DNA of 64,000 bases from Syncephalastrum monosporum B8922 (GCA_000697355.1 JNEN01001206.1:372001-436000); one strand, 5' to 3'. Shown: positions 32,234 to 43,437, counted from the stretch's first letter. Notes: generated from the letters alone by a model not told the origin. Program-made: numbers and translations.

Positions 32234-34430
32234 ATGGTTTTCATAGGAAGTAAAGCAAACGACCCTTTACCAGATATCAGCATTTATGAAGCACTGTTTG
32301 AAAACAAGAACAACAGTGACGATACAGCCATCTATGTCAATGCCGAGAACCCCAGTTATTTCCTGACCTTGGGTGCGCTTCGAGACCGTGTCCTCAAAGT
32401 GGGTGGCGTCTTGCAAGGAGCCTATCATTGGCAGAAGCGAGATGTCCTGGTGATGTGCGCAGAGAACGATGCAAGTTGTAGATACTCTGGCTGAGAGGAA
32501 TGCCTGACATCGAACATTATCTTTTAAAACGCAGATCGACTATATTGTTGCCATGCACGCATCAGTCACCATAGGTATAATGATAAAGAGAATGTTCACG
32601 TCGAAGTCAAGCAATTTATTAATGAGACTACTATAAGGCGGCATTAGTGCTGCTATGGACCACCGCACGTCCGTAGACGACATGCAGACCACCCTGAAGC
32701 AGGTCGACGCCAAACTGGTTCTGACAGACGAGAAGACATATGCCAAGGTTTCAGAAGCCGCTACAGCCGCAGGAGTACCATATGTTTTGACATTCCAAGC
32801 GCTCAACAAGCTGTTGAAGACAGCCACCCCAGCCGACCCTGTGCGGTATACGCCCGATCAGCTCGACACGACGCCCGCGTACTTATGCCTCACGTCCGGT
32901 ACCACAGGCAAATCCAAAGCGGTCATACTCAGTCAACGCAATATCACGAGCCTCATCCATGACAAGCCTTCTGCTCCTGGATCGAAGGCGCTGACGCATC
33001 TCGAGCTCCATCACATCTCACAGCTGCGCTTCTCAGTTCACATGGTCATCTTTAACGGGTCGACTTGCTATGTTATGAGAAGCTGCAGTCGACAGGCGAA
33101 AAATATGCATCGCGTTCTTGAGAATATCCAAAAATACAGCATTGATAGCATGCAGATCTATCCTCGTCTGCTCCACGCTCTTCTTGACGACCCTCAAGCG
33201 ATGCATTACGACCTGTCGTCGCTGAAATATCTCCTGTGTAGTGGTGCACCCATACACAGCGAACTTGTGGAAGCGACATACAGTCGCTTTAATATCAAGT
33301 TGATCAACTACTATGGTTTGACAGAGGTTGGGGGAATTTTAGAAAGTGCTCACCAGGCCACCATGCGAGGTACGTACCACGACAGCGATGGTAGCGGAAA
33401 GCTCTTATATGACTACCTATTCCTTTACTTGATCAGAGAGTCCGGGCAAGGTGGGGTCGCGAAGTATCATCAAGCTGGTGGACTCGGATGGAAAAGGTGA
33501 AGAAAAGTCTGACGAAATTGTTGACAGAGACACAGCCAGATGACTACTCTGAACTTTACAGTTTAAAGTGTCTAGTGTCTCTGTCACTTAAACCTAGGCT
33601 CTGATCTAAACTGCGCGGTTGGATGTAGAAGTGGGTCCTGGCGAACCCGGTGAACTTTGCGTCAAATCACCCATGGTGACCCTGGTAAGCGCCAAGAACC
33701 CGAGTTTTGCCACCCCTGGATGGCCACTGGGTCTGTTATGAATAAAAATTACCCATTTATGTTTAGGGTTATTACAAGGATCTAGAGGCGACACGACCAC
33801 TGATCGATGCAGACGGATTCTTGCACACGGGCGATATTTTTAGCGTATCACAACCTGATGAGGAGTTCCGTTATGTGTGCCGATTCAAGGATCAGATCTT
33901 CTTTTTCCCGCATCTGGTAAGTGGTATGATTCTTCACCCGTCGATTTTGCTTATGCAAAAGGATGTTTTCCGAATGTGCATCGCGGCGTAGTTACTACCT
34001 CAGGACATTGAGAATGTTTTGGTATGTATGATACTGCTAAAGGAAAATTAGAAACTGGCTTTTTTTGGCAGTTTTATCTCCATACGCTCTTCATGATTGC
34101 TTACCGTATTTACTAACCAGGGTAATATTTCCATATTAGATGCAACACCCCAAAGTCGCAAACTGCTGTGTGATGGGCGCGGGAAACAAAAAGCTCATGA
34201 AAGAGCTAGTGACAGCGTTTGTTACACTTACCAAGGAATGCGCCGAGAGCGGGGACGACACGGAGATCGTCAAGCGAGAGATCGACGCCTTTGTCGAGGC
34301 GCATGCACCTGATTCATATCGCCCGCGTGGCGGTATTTACATATTGGACGAGCTACCCTTGACAGCGATGGGCAAGGTCAAGAAACTCGAGCTCTGGAAA
34401 AAGTATATCAAACCATGCCAAGATGTATAG
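32234..34430 (+). CDS. ANL-superfamily AMP-forming ligase, copy B
   Basis: Tandem paralogue of the preceding gene. Exons 32234..32470, 32535..32574, 32638..33369, 33437..33496, 33629..33684, 33767..33916, 34004..34021, 34140..34430, 527 aa. Its A3 loop is closer to consensus (LTSGTTGKSKAVILSQRN). Others: LINYYGLTEVGGILES, DADGFLHTGDIFS, CRFKDQIFFF and C-terminal Lys in PLTAMGKVKK. Exons 2 and 4 have exactly the lengths of copy A (40 and 60 nt), which proves the duplication. Intron 1 has a GC donor (GAT then GCAAGT) where copy A has GT. Exon 7 is 18 nt. The N-terminus ISIYEALFEN matches STIYEALFEN of copy A. Substrate unknown; fungal 4-coumarate-CoA-ligase-like proteins are the nearest general class. 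Confidence 0.85.
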
Positions 34431-35042
34431 GTAGCATAGTCATTGTGAGAATAGATCAAATAAAATATTGCTTTCCCTCTCCTCTCTCTTCGCATGGGCG
34501 GTCCATGGGCGAGCAGGCGAGATACAATGGCATGCTTCAGCAGCATAGCATGTCTTTTTTTTTCTTTTTTTTTTGCGAAGCAGTATATGATCTAGATAGA
34601 TTTGTCCCGTGTTATTACAATCTGATGCCACTAGTACTTAAAGACTTCTTGAAGAGGTGTAGTTTATTGACAGATGACTGATCGATATACATCTGATACC
34701 GCTAAAAAGTGCATGGCAGCAGTCGGGAGTGGCGTAGAAAGACGTAAGCATGTGTTTGGGGGAGCTCCCAAGGCAAAGAAGGGCTTACTTAGCTTTAGAA
34801 TGGGATTGATGACTACGAAGACAAGCAGAGGGTGCAGGGAGCGGTGAGGAGGTAGCGTGGCCGGGTAGACATAAGCAGAGGAGGCAAAAAGAAAAATATG
34901 ACAAATGCGCACCAATTCCCGCCGTTTAGCTTTGTCAGATCTGAGTGAGCTGAGTCAGAATGGGAAAAGCAAGGCCGGCAAGCATTTGGGGGCGTTGGAA
35001 TTGCATCCTCTTGGTATATATTTATTCGCTGGAGTCGATACG
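34431..35042. other. RIB1 promoter region
   Basis: Between ligase B and RIB1, 612 bp. Includes a T-rich run at 34555-34574 and a TATATATTTA string at 35015-35024, close to the RIB1 ATG. An upstream in-frame ATG lies at 34905, so part of this may be coding (see RIB1). Nothing else seen. Confidence 0.5.
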
Positions 35043-36068
35043 ATGGCCAACACCGTCTTTACACTTTTTGGAATGAACGTGACTCACGAGAAGGCGGACG
35101 TGCTGCCTGCACGGTCGCACCCACGCAGCTACAAGGAATACATTGACTTCCTCAAGCACCAAGTCCATTCGCCTGCGGCCGTCACGCCTGCGCTCCCCAA
35201 GGAGCAGCCCGTCTATGTCCAGTGCCAGGTGCGGGCTCGCATCCCGACCAACGAGGGCGGCGAAATGTACCTCTACCTGTACAAGAACAACCAAGACGAC
35301 AAAGAGCACCTGGCCATTGTCTACGGCGACGATCTCCGGTCACGATCGCTCGACGAAGCCTGGGAGAACGAGACAATCATGAACAGAATCGTGCGCGGCG
35401 CCTACTACGGCCGTCTGGAGGAAGTCGTGACGGACGAGACTCGGCAGCAGCTCAAGCTGACCGAGGATCAGGAGCGGTATCTCGAGGAGCAGCAGACCGT
35501 GGCCAAGCTCGCCTGGCGCCAGTCCAGGGAGCCTCCGCTCGTGCGCATCCACTCGGAATGCTTCACAGGCGAGACCGTCCACTCCGCGCGGTGCGATTGT
35601 GGCGAGCAGCTCGACGAGGCGATGCGTCTGATGCAGGAGGCAGGTCGTGGCGTGATTGTCTATCTGCGGCAGGAGGGCCGTGGCATCGGTCTGCTCGAGA
35701 AGCTCAAGGCGTACAATCTCCAGGATCTGGGCCACGACACCGTTGCTGCCAACGTGCTCCTGAACCACCCTGCGGATGGCCGCACCTACGGTATCGCGAA
35801 TGCCATTCTGGAAGACCTGAATCTTGAAGATATCCAGCTCCTCACCAATAATCCGGACAAGATCGAGCAGCTTGAGGCCTTTGGCAAAATCCGCGTCGTA
35901 GAGCGACGGCCCATGGTCCCCCTCTCTTGGTCTGGTTCTAATACGCCTGCGCGCACGCCCACCTCGTCTCCCGCTCCATTCATGCGCGGTAAGGAGCTCG
36001 ACAAGTATCTCGCCGTCAAGGTCAAGAAGATGCGCCATATCCTGGAACTGCCGACTGGCGCCGTGTAA
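35043..36068 (+). CDS. RIB1: GTP cyclohydrolase II (riboflavin synthesis)
   Basis: Opens the imidazole ring of GTP, the first committed step of riboflavin synthesis. Single exon, 341 aa. Zinc-site cysteines sit in [20 protein letters not shown]; catalytic core [20 protein letters not shown]; then [16 protein letters not shown] and [20 protein letters not shown]. The fungal-type N-terminus includes [20 protein letters not shown]. The ATG at 35043 ([16 protein letters not shown]) is chosen. An in-frame ATG at 34905 would add 46 residues, and a TATA-like string at 35015 sits between the two, so the true start is open. It lacks a fused dihydroxybutanone-phosphate synthase, as expected in fungi. 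Confidence 0.95.
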   Translation: MANTVFTLFGMNVTHEKADVLPARSHPRSYKEYIDFLKHQVHSPAAVTPALPKEQPVYVQCQVRARIPTNEGGEMYLYLYKNNQDDKEHLAIVYGDDLRSRSLDEAWENETIMNRIVRGAYYGRLEEVVTDETRQQLKLTEDQERYLEEQQTVAKLAWRQSREPPLVRIHSECFTGETVHSARCDCGEQLDEAMRLMQEAGRGVIVYLRQEGRGIGLLEKLKAYNLQDLGHDTVAANVLLNHPADGRTYGIANAILEDLNLEDIQLLTNNPDKIEQLEAFGKIRVVERRPMVPLSWSGSNTPARTPTSSPAPFMRGKELDKYLAVKVKKMRHILELPTGAV

Positions 36069-36307
36069 CTACCTCCATTACCTGACTACATTGATACACA
36101 TATTACATACATATACTCCGCACCTTTACTGCCCTTACTGACATATGCACCTTCTCTCTCTGTTGTTCTTTTCTTCAGTCTATATATATAGAGAATCCCC
36201 TCCCCATTGTTAGATTGCTCCTGCTCCTCCTCTCTGCGTTATTCTTTTTTTTTTTTTTTTTTTCTCTTTCTTTCCATCATTCCCTTGTTTGCTATCGTTT
36301 GTTTTCG
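36069..36307. repeat. Convergent 3' flank with poly-T tract
   Basis: Between RIB1 and the minus-strand MoaD-type gene, pyrimidine-rich with a homopolymer T run at 36245-36263. No gene. Confidence 0.6.
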
Positions 36308-36652
36308 TTAGCCGCCGCTCACAGGCGGGATAATAGCGATTTCGTCTGCATCCTTTAATTCTTTGTTGGTTTCGTCTTGCTTGTCTACGTATTCCATATT
36401 GACTGCATACATGGCTTGATCAAGTATGACCTGAAGGGGGTGTCCGTACTTGAGGACGAGCCACTGGGTCAATTCCTCCAGTGTATTGTGTGTCAGCGGG
36501 ACCTCTTCGCTCTCGACGTGGGTCACGTCGCGTGCGGCTGCAAAGTAAAGAACATTGACCTATTCAGAAGACGTCAGCAGAGATCGAATGAATAAATGAA
36601 CGAATGAATGAAAAGCTTAGTCATGAAGGAACGGAAAGCATGCCTTTGCCAT
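36308..36652 (-). CDS. MoaD/MOCS2A-type molybdopterin synthase sulfur carrier
   Basis: Small ubiquitin-fold protein whose C-terminal Gly-Gly is thiocarboxylated and donates sulfur for molybdopterin. Exons complement(36644..36652, 36308..36559), 86 aa: the first exon codes only MAK, then VNVLYFAAARDVTHVESEEV, later ILDQAMYAVNMEYV and DADEIAIIPPVSGG, ending in the required GG. The intron 36560..36643 uses a GC donor (AAG then GCATGC); no GT donor gives a workable start. The protein is full length for MOCS2A (about 85-90 aa). It implies molybdenum-cofactor enzymes such as nitrate reductase or sulfite oxidase in this fungus. Shares a roughly 190-bp divergent promoter with ATX1. Urm1 is excluded by its different core and length. 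Confidence 0.88.
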
Positions 36653-36841
36653 GGGTTCAATAGTATACCGTTTAGGAAGAAAACGGTGCAAATAAAACCG
36701 AGAAAGGGGCTGGTTTCGGTTGGCCACAAGAGCAGCACAATTCGCTCACTTTTGCAATTTAAGCGCGTCATTGGCCCATTCATTTATCTTCTACTGCTTC
36801 TACTCTTTTGCTTACTTTCCATACCCGAATACCCTTTACCT

Positions 36842-37151
36842 CATGGCTGTAAGTACAGCTCATCCACTCGATCCCTATAATCCACTAATTCCCTTTGCAG
36901 CAATACACCTTCAACGTTGAAATGTCCTGCTCCGGCTGCTCCGGTGCCGTTAACCGTGCCCTGTCGCGTCTTGAAGGTACCCTATTCTTCATATCTCACC
37001 ATTTAAACTGACGCCACGGCTCCATCCAGGCATTGAGAAGATTGATATCAGTCTCGAGAAGCAGACTGTCGTCGTCGATACGGAATTGCCCCGCGAAAAG
37101 ATTCTCGAAACCATCAAGAAGACGGGCAAGACTGTCAAGGACGAACAATAA
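36842..37151 (+). CDS. ATX1: Atx1-type cytosolic copper chaperone
   Basis: Carries Cu(I) to the Golgi copper ATPase through a ferredoxin-like HMA domain. Exons 36842..36847, 36901..36976, 37030..37151, 67 aa. The metal site is MSCSGCSGAV (MxCxxC) after a short first strand QYTFNVE; the rest reads KIDISLEKQTVVVDTELPRE and KKTGKTVKDEQ, with the loop lysine (KTGK) of eukaryotic Atx1. The first coding exon is just 6 nt (Met-Ala). Family size is about 70 aa, so it is complete. Confidence 0.95.
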
Positions 37152-37221
37152 TCATGAATAAACACTATTCTGAATTACATACAGCATGGTAATAGCTTGT
37201 TACGGAACAGACGAGACTATG

Positions 37222-38531
37222 TTATGAGACGTGATAAGGATCGTTGGGGGGATGATCGGATGGAGTCTTAGGCAAACTGGGCATGCTGGTATTATCCCAG
37301 AAGATCGTGATCTCGCCATCCCCCGGCGCGGACATGACGCTATCCGTTGTTTTCTTTGTTGTCATTGCATTGGATTGTGTGCTATGTCGGTCATGGAATG
37401 GATCATCCGCTATCGCATCCGGTTGCTGCGGACGAGCAGGCGTGCTATTCGATCGTCCCAGGCTCACATCCTCTTCGTGGGTTAAAATGGTGCGGGTTGA
37501 CCCGCTGCGGTTCAGGCCATCCACCGTGCGCACTGTGTTGACGCGCATGATTTGAGGTTTGGCCCGCATGACCTGATAGGCTTGCGTCGCAGGTGCACCG
37601 CGCTGCATGACCACGACACTCGATGCCGTCGAATCGCGTTTTTCGCTGAAACTGACAGAAGAGTGTGCATCTGAGAAGGGATTGTCATGGTCATAAAGTG
37701 CGTGCGATTGGCGAGCACGGTTAACGATGCTGTCGTACTTTTGCTGTTGCTGTTCAATGACTGTATCACGCGAGGGAGGGATATAAGCGATGGGGATGAC
37801 GCCAGACATGACTGGTTCCCGGGTGGAGCAAAGTGATTCTGAGGGTGATGGGGATGTATACTGCTGTTGACCTGAAGATATGGTCGATTGTTGTTGTTGT
37901 TGCATTGGAGGTGGTGATGGTGGTTGTTGCTAGGTAGTAGAAATTGACCTGCTGTGTGAATTTCCTTTCACATAACATATTCGTTAATGTACCTGTGTTC
38001 GTGCCAAATCGGGTTCCATGGATTTGCCTTGAAAAGTAAAGGGTAACGTGTTTCCCTTTTTTCTTTGTCTGTATTTTACGCCAACGTAGCCGGCAGCGGA
38101 AATGACGAGTCCGGCCCCGACCAGGCCGCCGACCAGGCCGCCAATAAGAGACGAATTGTCAGAACCGTTATCGTCGCTGGTGTTGTTGTTTTTGGATGAG
38201 GAGGGAGATCCATTGATGAGGGTTTTACTGATACAAGAAGAGGCGGGGCACTGGCCACAGCTCGACATGGTCCCAAGCACACAGACCTGATCGGATGAGC
38301 AACTCGGTGAACACTGAGCAACGCAGTTCGAAGGCGTGCATCCTGCATTATTATTGCCTTTTTTAAATCATGTAAGATAAACGGATCACGCTAAATCATT
38401 CATAATTTTTTACTTGTTGCTTCGTCTGCGACCACCGTCTGCTGTGCGACTAGGAGATAAAGAAACAGCCAGGTGCTGATGACAAAAAAGGGTCGTCGTC
38501 GTCGTCGTGAATGGGCTCTCGAATTGCTCAT
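37222..38531 (-). CDS. Opy2-like single-pass membrane anchor
   Basis: In yeast, Opy2 anchors Ste50 at the plasma membrane for osmostress and filamentation MAPK signalling. Exons complement(38414..38531, 37993..38342, 37222..37929), 391 aa. A signal peptide (FFVISTWLFLYLLVAQQTVV) is followed by a Cys-rich outer segment (CTPSNCVAQCSPSCSSDQVC, then SSCGQCPASSC), the Opy2 N-terminal pattern. A membrane helix, SLIGGLVGGLVGAGLVISAA, precedes a basic stop (KYRQRKKG). The long cytosolic tail is Gln, Ser and Pro rich, with FWDNTSMPSLPKTPSDHPP near the end. All junctions keep frame. Opy2-like is inferred from architecture and Cys spacing; the Ste50-binding sites could not be checked. Confidence 0.75.
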
Positions 38532-41500
38532 GAGCTGCTAAAACAATGAAGTTCTGAGGGAACGGACTGGGTGATTTACAAGGTCATAGACCTCGAAAAT
38601 ATGTATAAGAGAGAGTGAGAACGAGAGAGTGAGGGAATAAAGAAAGAAAAAAAAAGTTATTATTATCACCTCGGGCTGTGCACTTCTGTGTCCACTTTCC
38701 GTGTACACGCCGCTGCTGCCTCTTTTCATTGTGTCACCTTCGATTCATATCGGTCCCCTAAACTCAAATTGCTTTCTGATATAAGATATTCTTATGCCAT
38801 CTGTCACCATTAATTACATATTGCAATAACAGAGGACGCGTAACCCAGCTGCCTGCTTTATTAACACCCTTCTTTATTAGTATCCCGCAGAAACTTAACC
38901 CGGGAGTGAAGACTGCCTTCCTTCATAAAGATTCTGCCACCTATTTTCTGTAAGCTGAAGGGTAAAGCCAGAATGCATACTGATTTTTAGGGTTAAACGG
39001 ACCCCGTCCTATACTTACGTAGCCTTTGATGTCAAAACTGCTCAGGATTACTACATGATAGGAACCAAACTTAAGGATTGCTTGCTCTGATATGCATATA
39101 TCAAGCATGTGTGCCACGCGTAAGTCACACTGAAATACTCAGAATGCCTTCGTCAGCTGTCTCAGTGATGAACTCCGTGCGTAACATATACGAGCAATTG
39201 ACCATTTTTATGACCGTAATATTTAAAGCCATTTATAGGGAAAGTTAGATAGAAGTTTTCCTAAAACCAGCCCTCTTTATCCTGGGACTCTTGAATCCTC
39301 AATGCACTCCTAGAGAGCTGTTTCCGCGTGCAGACCGTTATTTCCACCTGCCGGTAACGCTTTGCTGCTTCAGCTCCTTTCGTCCCCAGAGCTTCAGAGT
39401 CGCCTTCTCAAAGGGCACTTTCTGACCTTCCCAAGTTGGTTGATCGTGGTATCACAGATACATTGCTTCAAAAACGACAGGCGACTTGAGGAATTTTGAC
39501 GCACCGATGTACAGCCAAGAGCTTGTTGACGTTGTTTTATGTCGACTACGGTAGGATGCAAAAGTCTGTCATGGCTGACTTGAGCGAGATGGAGAGCATA
39601 TTTCCGTTCATTGATTCCAGCGTACGGTTTTATCAAGAGCTTGACGGTGCGAGCTGCTTGATGTGAGTGTTGACTCTGGACCTTTGAATAGAGCCTCAGA
39701 CGTCCCATCATTGACTGTCTCGCTGTAAATACGCTCCTGGGAGATATTGCCTCGTACGAGCCGGTAAATCGTTACTACGTCTGTAAGGGACGTCCTGTAC
39801 TGGATTTGAATTAGAGCGTAACGTTGTAGTCAACATTGTCGCAGACTTTGTAGGAAAGGCGTGTAATAGAATGATCGTTTGCAGCTCAAAATGGAAATGT
39901 ATAAGGTACTTTCATCATCTGATACCATAACTTTTTGACATGAGATTAAACTTATCAAGGTATGTTTCATTCAACTTCCCGTAGTATAGGCCAGTAAGTC
40001 ATTGCCAGATTTATGTTTATGTCGTATGAATCGTGGTATTATTGTTGTTTTTGTTATATCTTGCTATGGAGAGAGAGCTTTTTCGCGGTTAGCTACTACC
40101 AGAGACTGAAGATTCTTTATAACACGTTTGTCAGTAAGCCGCCGAACTTGCGCAAGTCGATTCAATCCAGGATTAAAACGGAATCCCCTCAGAAAAACCT
40201 TGCGCCGTGCAAAAATTTTCTCGTCGTCGTCTGTACCTGTCAAATACAAAGGTGCAAGGCCCTTTCTTTCTTTTCGTTTCTTCTCTTTTCTTCGAGAGAA
40301 AATTCATGTCATAACAACAAAAAAGTGTAACGTGGGATTTTGGCGTAGTGTAGTAAAAGAAAAGGAAGGAAAAATTGAGATAACGATGAATTACGCGGCG
40401 CAGAACGAAATGCTTATCCATATAATGGATCCCAGAAGTGAATGCGTTACACGATGGTTAAGCCATGTCAAACAACACACTCTCACTGAACAGTTAGCTA
40501 GACAATAGTAATCGCGATTTGATGCAGCTATGCAGCTGTACGGGTATCGCTCAGTACATACTGATAAGTACGGTTTAATAACAGGTACGGCTGTTCTTTC
40601 CCAATGAACATACTTAGTGGCCGTCTGAGTTACGGTCTGCCTCTTGCAGGCCATAGTTACACATTCGTCAAAACAATAATCTGTCTTTCGATTCATATTG
40701 ACATAATCATCGCGAAATAAACGTCATTCACAGGAGATAAAATCGAGTTCAGATATTCCAGTACTCGTCTGTTGGTAAAGGAAGCACCATGCAATTGACG
40801 ACGATAACGTCATGATATACAATAAAGCTTTTCTGATGTGTGCCAAAGCTTTAATAGCCATAAAGGCGATTTAAAGCCAAGAGGTAGGAGTAGAATTTCA
40901 ACTCTCGCTTGCAATGACTCGGTGAACTTGTGCTGTTAGCTGAGGGTATGTTGCTGTTTATCCTAGCGAAAAGACGATAATACGGCAACATCTGTGAATC
41001 CTTCTAACAAAGCTCCTCTCAACAAAATAGAGGCTATTCAGGTCGCATTAATCCGTTTATTTTTTCCACACTAACATAAACATTCCACGCTTTTTGAGAG
41101 TTTCCTGAATATGTATAACTCTTTGAGATATTTCGATGCTCTTGAGCTTGGGCCGAAGTTAAATGTATGTGCATATTTAAGGCCATTGATAACTTGTGAT
41201 TTATTCCCTTTCCTGCTGGTGCCTGACCACGATACTTTTAGAAATGCTGATGAAAAACATAGTATTATAGCATATGCGATACTCTTCGATTCTGTCAAGG
41301 TGCAGCTAGATTTTGCACATGCCTTTGATTGAGCTTATGATATCCGACACTGTTGTCTCTGGACCCAGAGCAAGGGGACAGCCCCTTACATTAACGTAGC
41401 AGATTTAGATGTTTAGATCAAAATAAGACTTTGACTGCATATTTATAAATACATATGCGCGTCTCCCACTCACTGCCTATCGCTTTTTTCCGTGTGCTCT

Positions 41501-41581
41501 TTTCACCAAGCACAGTAAATACCAAATTTCACGACCCCATATTGTTCAAAGTATCTTCTTTCGTCTTTGCCCGTTATCAAT
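38532..41581. other. 3-kb gene desert
   Basis: The longest stretch without a convincing gene: AT-rich with short scattered frames. A minus-strand frame at 39394-39711 (part reads KYALHLAQVSHDRLLHPTVV) and a plus-strand frame at 40128-40508 show no domain and no start context, and could be chance or relics. A TATAAAT at 41444 precedes the small secreted-protein gene. No RNA gene or terminal repeat recognised. Confidence 0.5.
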
Positions 41582-41836
41582 ATGCGTTTTGCTCTCCTGT
41601 CCTTGGCCGCCATTGCCGTCCTCTTTTCGTCAGTACAAGCAGTACCGGAAGACATCCAGAACAAGGTTGTGGACAGCAATGTCAACGACGCTCGCGTGAA
41701 CACCGCCAACGATAAGTCTACCGATATTAATGGAAATAACTTTGGCTTTGGGTCGCACGCCGAATCCCGCTCTCGTAACTGCGAATGTGTCAACGATGTA
41801 TGCAACTGTACGGAAGAAGTTCGCGTCCTTCAATAA
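41582..41836 (+). CDS. Small secreted protein
   Basis: Unknown function. Single exon, 84 aa, starting MRFALLSLAAIAVLFSSVQA, a classic signal peptide likely cut after VQA. The mature part (about 64 aa) is Asn/Asp rich (DSNVNDARVNTANDKSTDIN) and ends with a cysteine cluster CECVNDVCNCTEE, four Cys in ten residues, possibly two disulfides or metal-binding. An N-x-T/S site (NCT) is present. A TATAAAT lies about 135 bp upstream and a pyrimidine-rich leader precedes the ATG. It has the hallmarks of a small secreted cysteine-containing protein of fungi; no toxin or effector role can be claimed. Confidence 0.65.
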   Translation: MRFALLSLAAIAVLFSSVQAVPEDIQNKVVDSNVNDARVNTANDKSTDINGNNFGFGSHAESRSRNCECVNDVCNCTEEVRVLQ

Positions 41837-42134
41837 TTAGTACTATAGTGTTATTCTATCAATCTTTATTAGTTTTTATATAAAGTCAGTACTGATTACT
41901 CGTTTATGTTCTCGGTACTTGTGGTCATCTTCCGTTATGTGATTAGCGTAAATGGAATGAATATTTCTTGAATTAGGTACTTTAGTGAGAAAGATCCATG
42001 ATACTCTTCTTTTGTTGCCTCCCCTCTTTCTCTCGTAACATATTCATCCTCCCTCTCTCTTTAATTTTTCTTTATATGAGATATACAGGCTGTAGCACTG
42101 CGATGCATCAATACAGAGGTGCATTCGCGTTCAT

Positions 42135-42359
42135 ATGTCAGCTAATCAGCGCCCAGATCACCCCAGAACCAGCCCCCCACCGCCCAAGTCCATACGGGAT
42201 GCTTCGAAGGCGGTATTGGATACGATGGATATTGGTGCCTCGTCACGTCAGCCTTCTGGATGTCAATCTGCCTGGTCCATGCAACGATTTACGAACGCAG
42301 TCCTTGGAATGATGGATATTATATACTTTCTTCACGTCTGCGTTTTAGATGCCAATTAG
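42135..42359 (+). CDS. Possible small protein with internal repeat
   Basis: 74-aa frame starting MSANQRPDHPRTSPPPPKSI. Two similar stretches occur: KAVLDTMDIGASS and NAVLGMMDIIYF, suggesting an internal duplication. No domain; the start is plausible but unconfirmed, and it may continue by splicing after 42359. Chance translation cannot be excluded. Confidence 0.25.
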   Translation: MSANQRPDHPRTSPPPPKSIRDASKAVLDTMDIGASSRQPSGCQSAWSMQRFTNAVLGMMDIIYFLHVCVLDAN

Positions 42360-43437
42360 TCAAGGCCGTCATGGTTCTGTCATCGTCGGGTGGAAGTCGA
42401 ATCATCTAAGGATACAAAGGCGACTGAAGGCGTACGAAGGACAGTATATCATGAACAATGTGTGTATATGTCGTTTGTAGGTCAATGATGTGTCAAAGCA
42501 GTCCATATCAAGAATTTGCATATTGTGGCATTCGGGTATGGTGTACCAAAGATAGTCAAAAAAAAGTTTCGCAATGTCGAAATGGCGAGGTTGCATAGAG
42601 AATCATCCTATCTAGGCTGCGACAGACGCTGTGGTTCAAATCGATCCTAGCAACTTTGTCGTATCTACAATTGTGGTTAAGCGCTTCCTTGCCTGTACCT
42701 CGTTGATGGTCCTACAAATCACTTTTTCTCGACCAACCACGAATTGTTTGAATTGAGACAAGGCGGTAATAAGGTTGTGTTAAGTAGTTAAGTCGCCGAG
42801 GAATAGTGCGTTGATTGGGAACTGAAGCACATCCGCCATGAGATCCAAGATATAATTGGCGCTCGCGAAGGTAACTTAAAAGGAGCAGGTTACGCGTTAG
42901 TGCCAACGTCATCGAGGAACGTGGTGTTCGTGGCACCCAGTAGACCATCATAATCATCTATCAGTATCCGTACGCAACAAATTTAAGGCGAAGCCTTCAC
43001 GAAGCCGGTTCGTGAATAATTTGCCTGTTGGGATAATACCACCGACCTGGGGACTGCTGCTTTTTCACACTCGTTCGTTCGAACACAGGTCAATCAAACC
43101 CTTCTGATTCGACTGTTGGCTTCTCAAAAGTGGGCCAATTTTGCGTGAAATGTGGGGCCACGTCGTGCGTATCAGACATAGCCTTGTTGACTGCAATGTT
43201 AGCTTTTGTTGCATTGCATCCGGTTTCACCGCTAAAGCACTCAATACAAGAAGGAGGCCAATGCTAAACAAATCCACATGTAACGTATAAACCTTACTCA
43301 ACAAGACTGACATTTACGTAATGTCTGATATCGGTTTTCTTTATATGGGGCACAGTTGAATGAGAGACGCTGTCATCGATAATAAGTATATGACACGGAG
43401 CAAAGAATAGGGAAAGACCATGATTTAATGCTTTTAT
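42360..43437. other. Intergenic region upstream (genomic left) of SLA2
   Basis: SLA2 3' flank and unassigned DNA. A phrase near 42630 (GGTTCAAATC) resembles a tRNA T-loop but has no matching stem or A box. No gene supported. Confidence 0.45.

Noticed and set aside
42560..42655. tRNA-like T-loop GGTTCAAATC
   Set aside because: No matching T-stem, A box or acceptor pairing of seven bases could be drawn.
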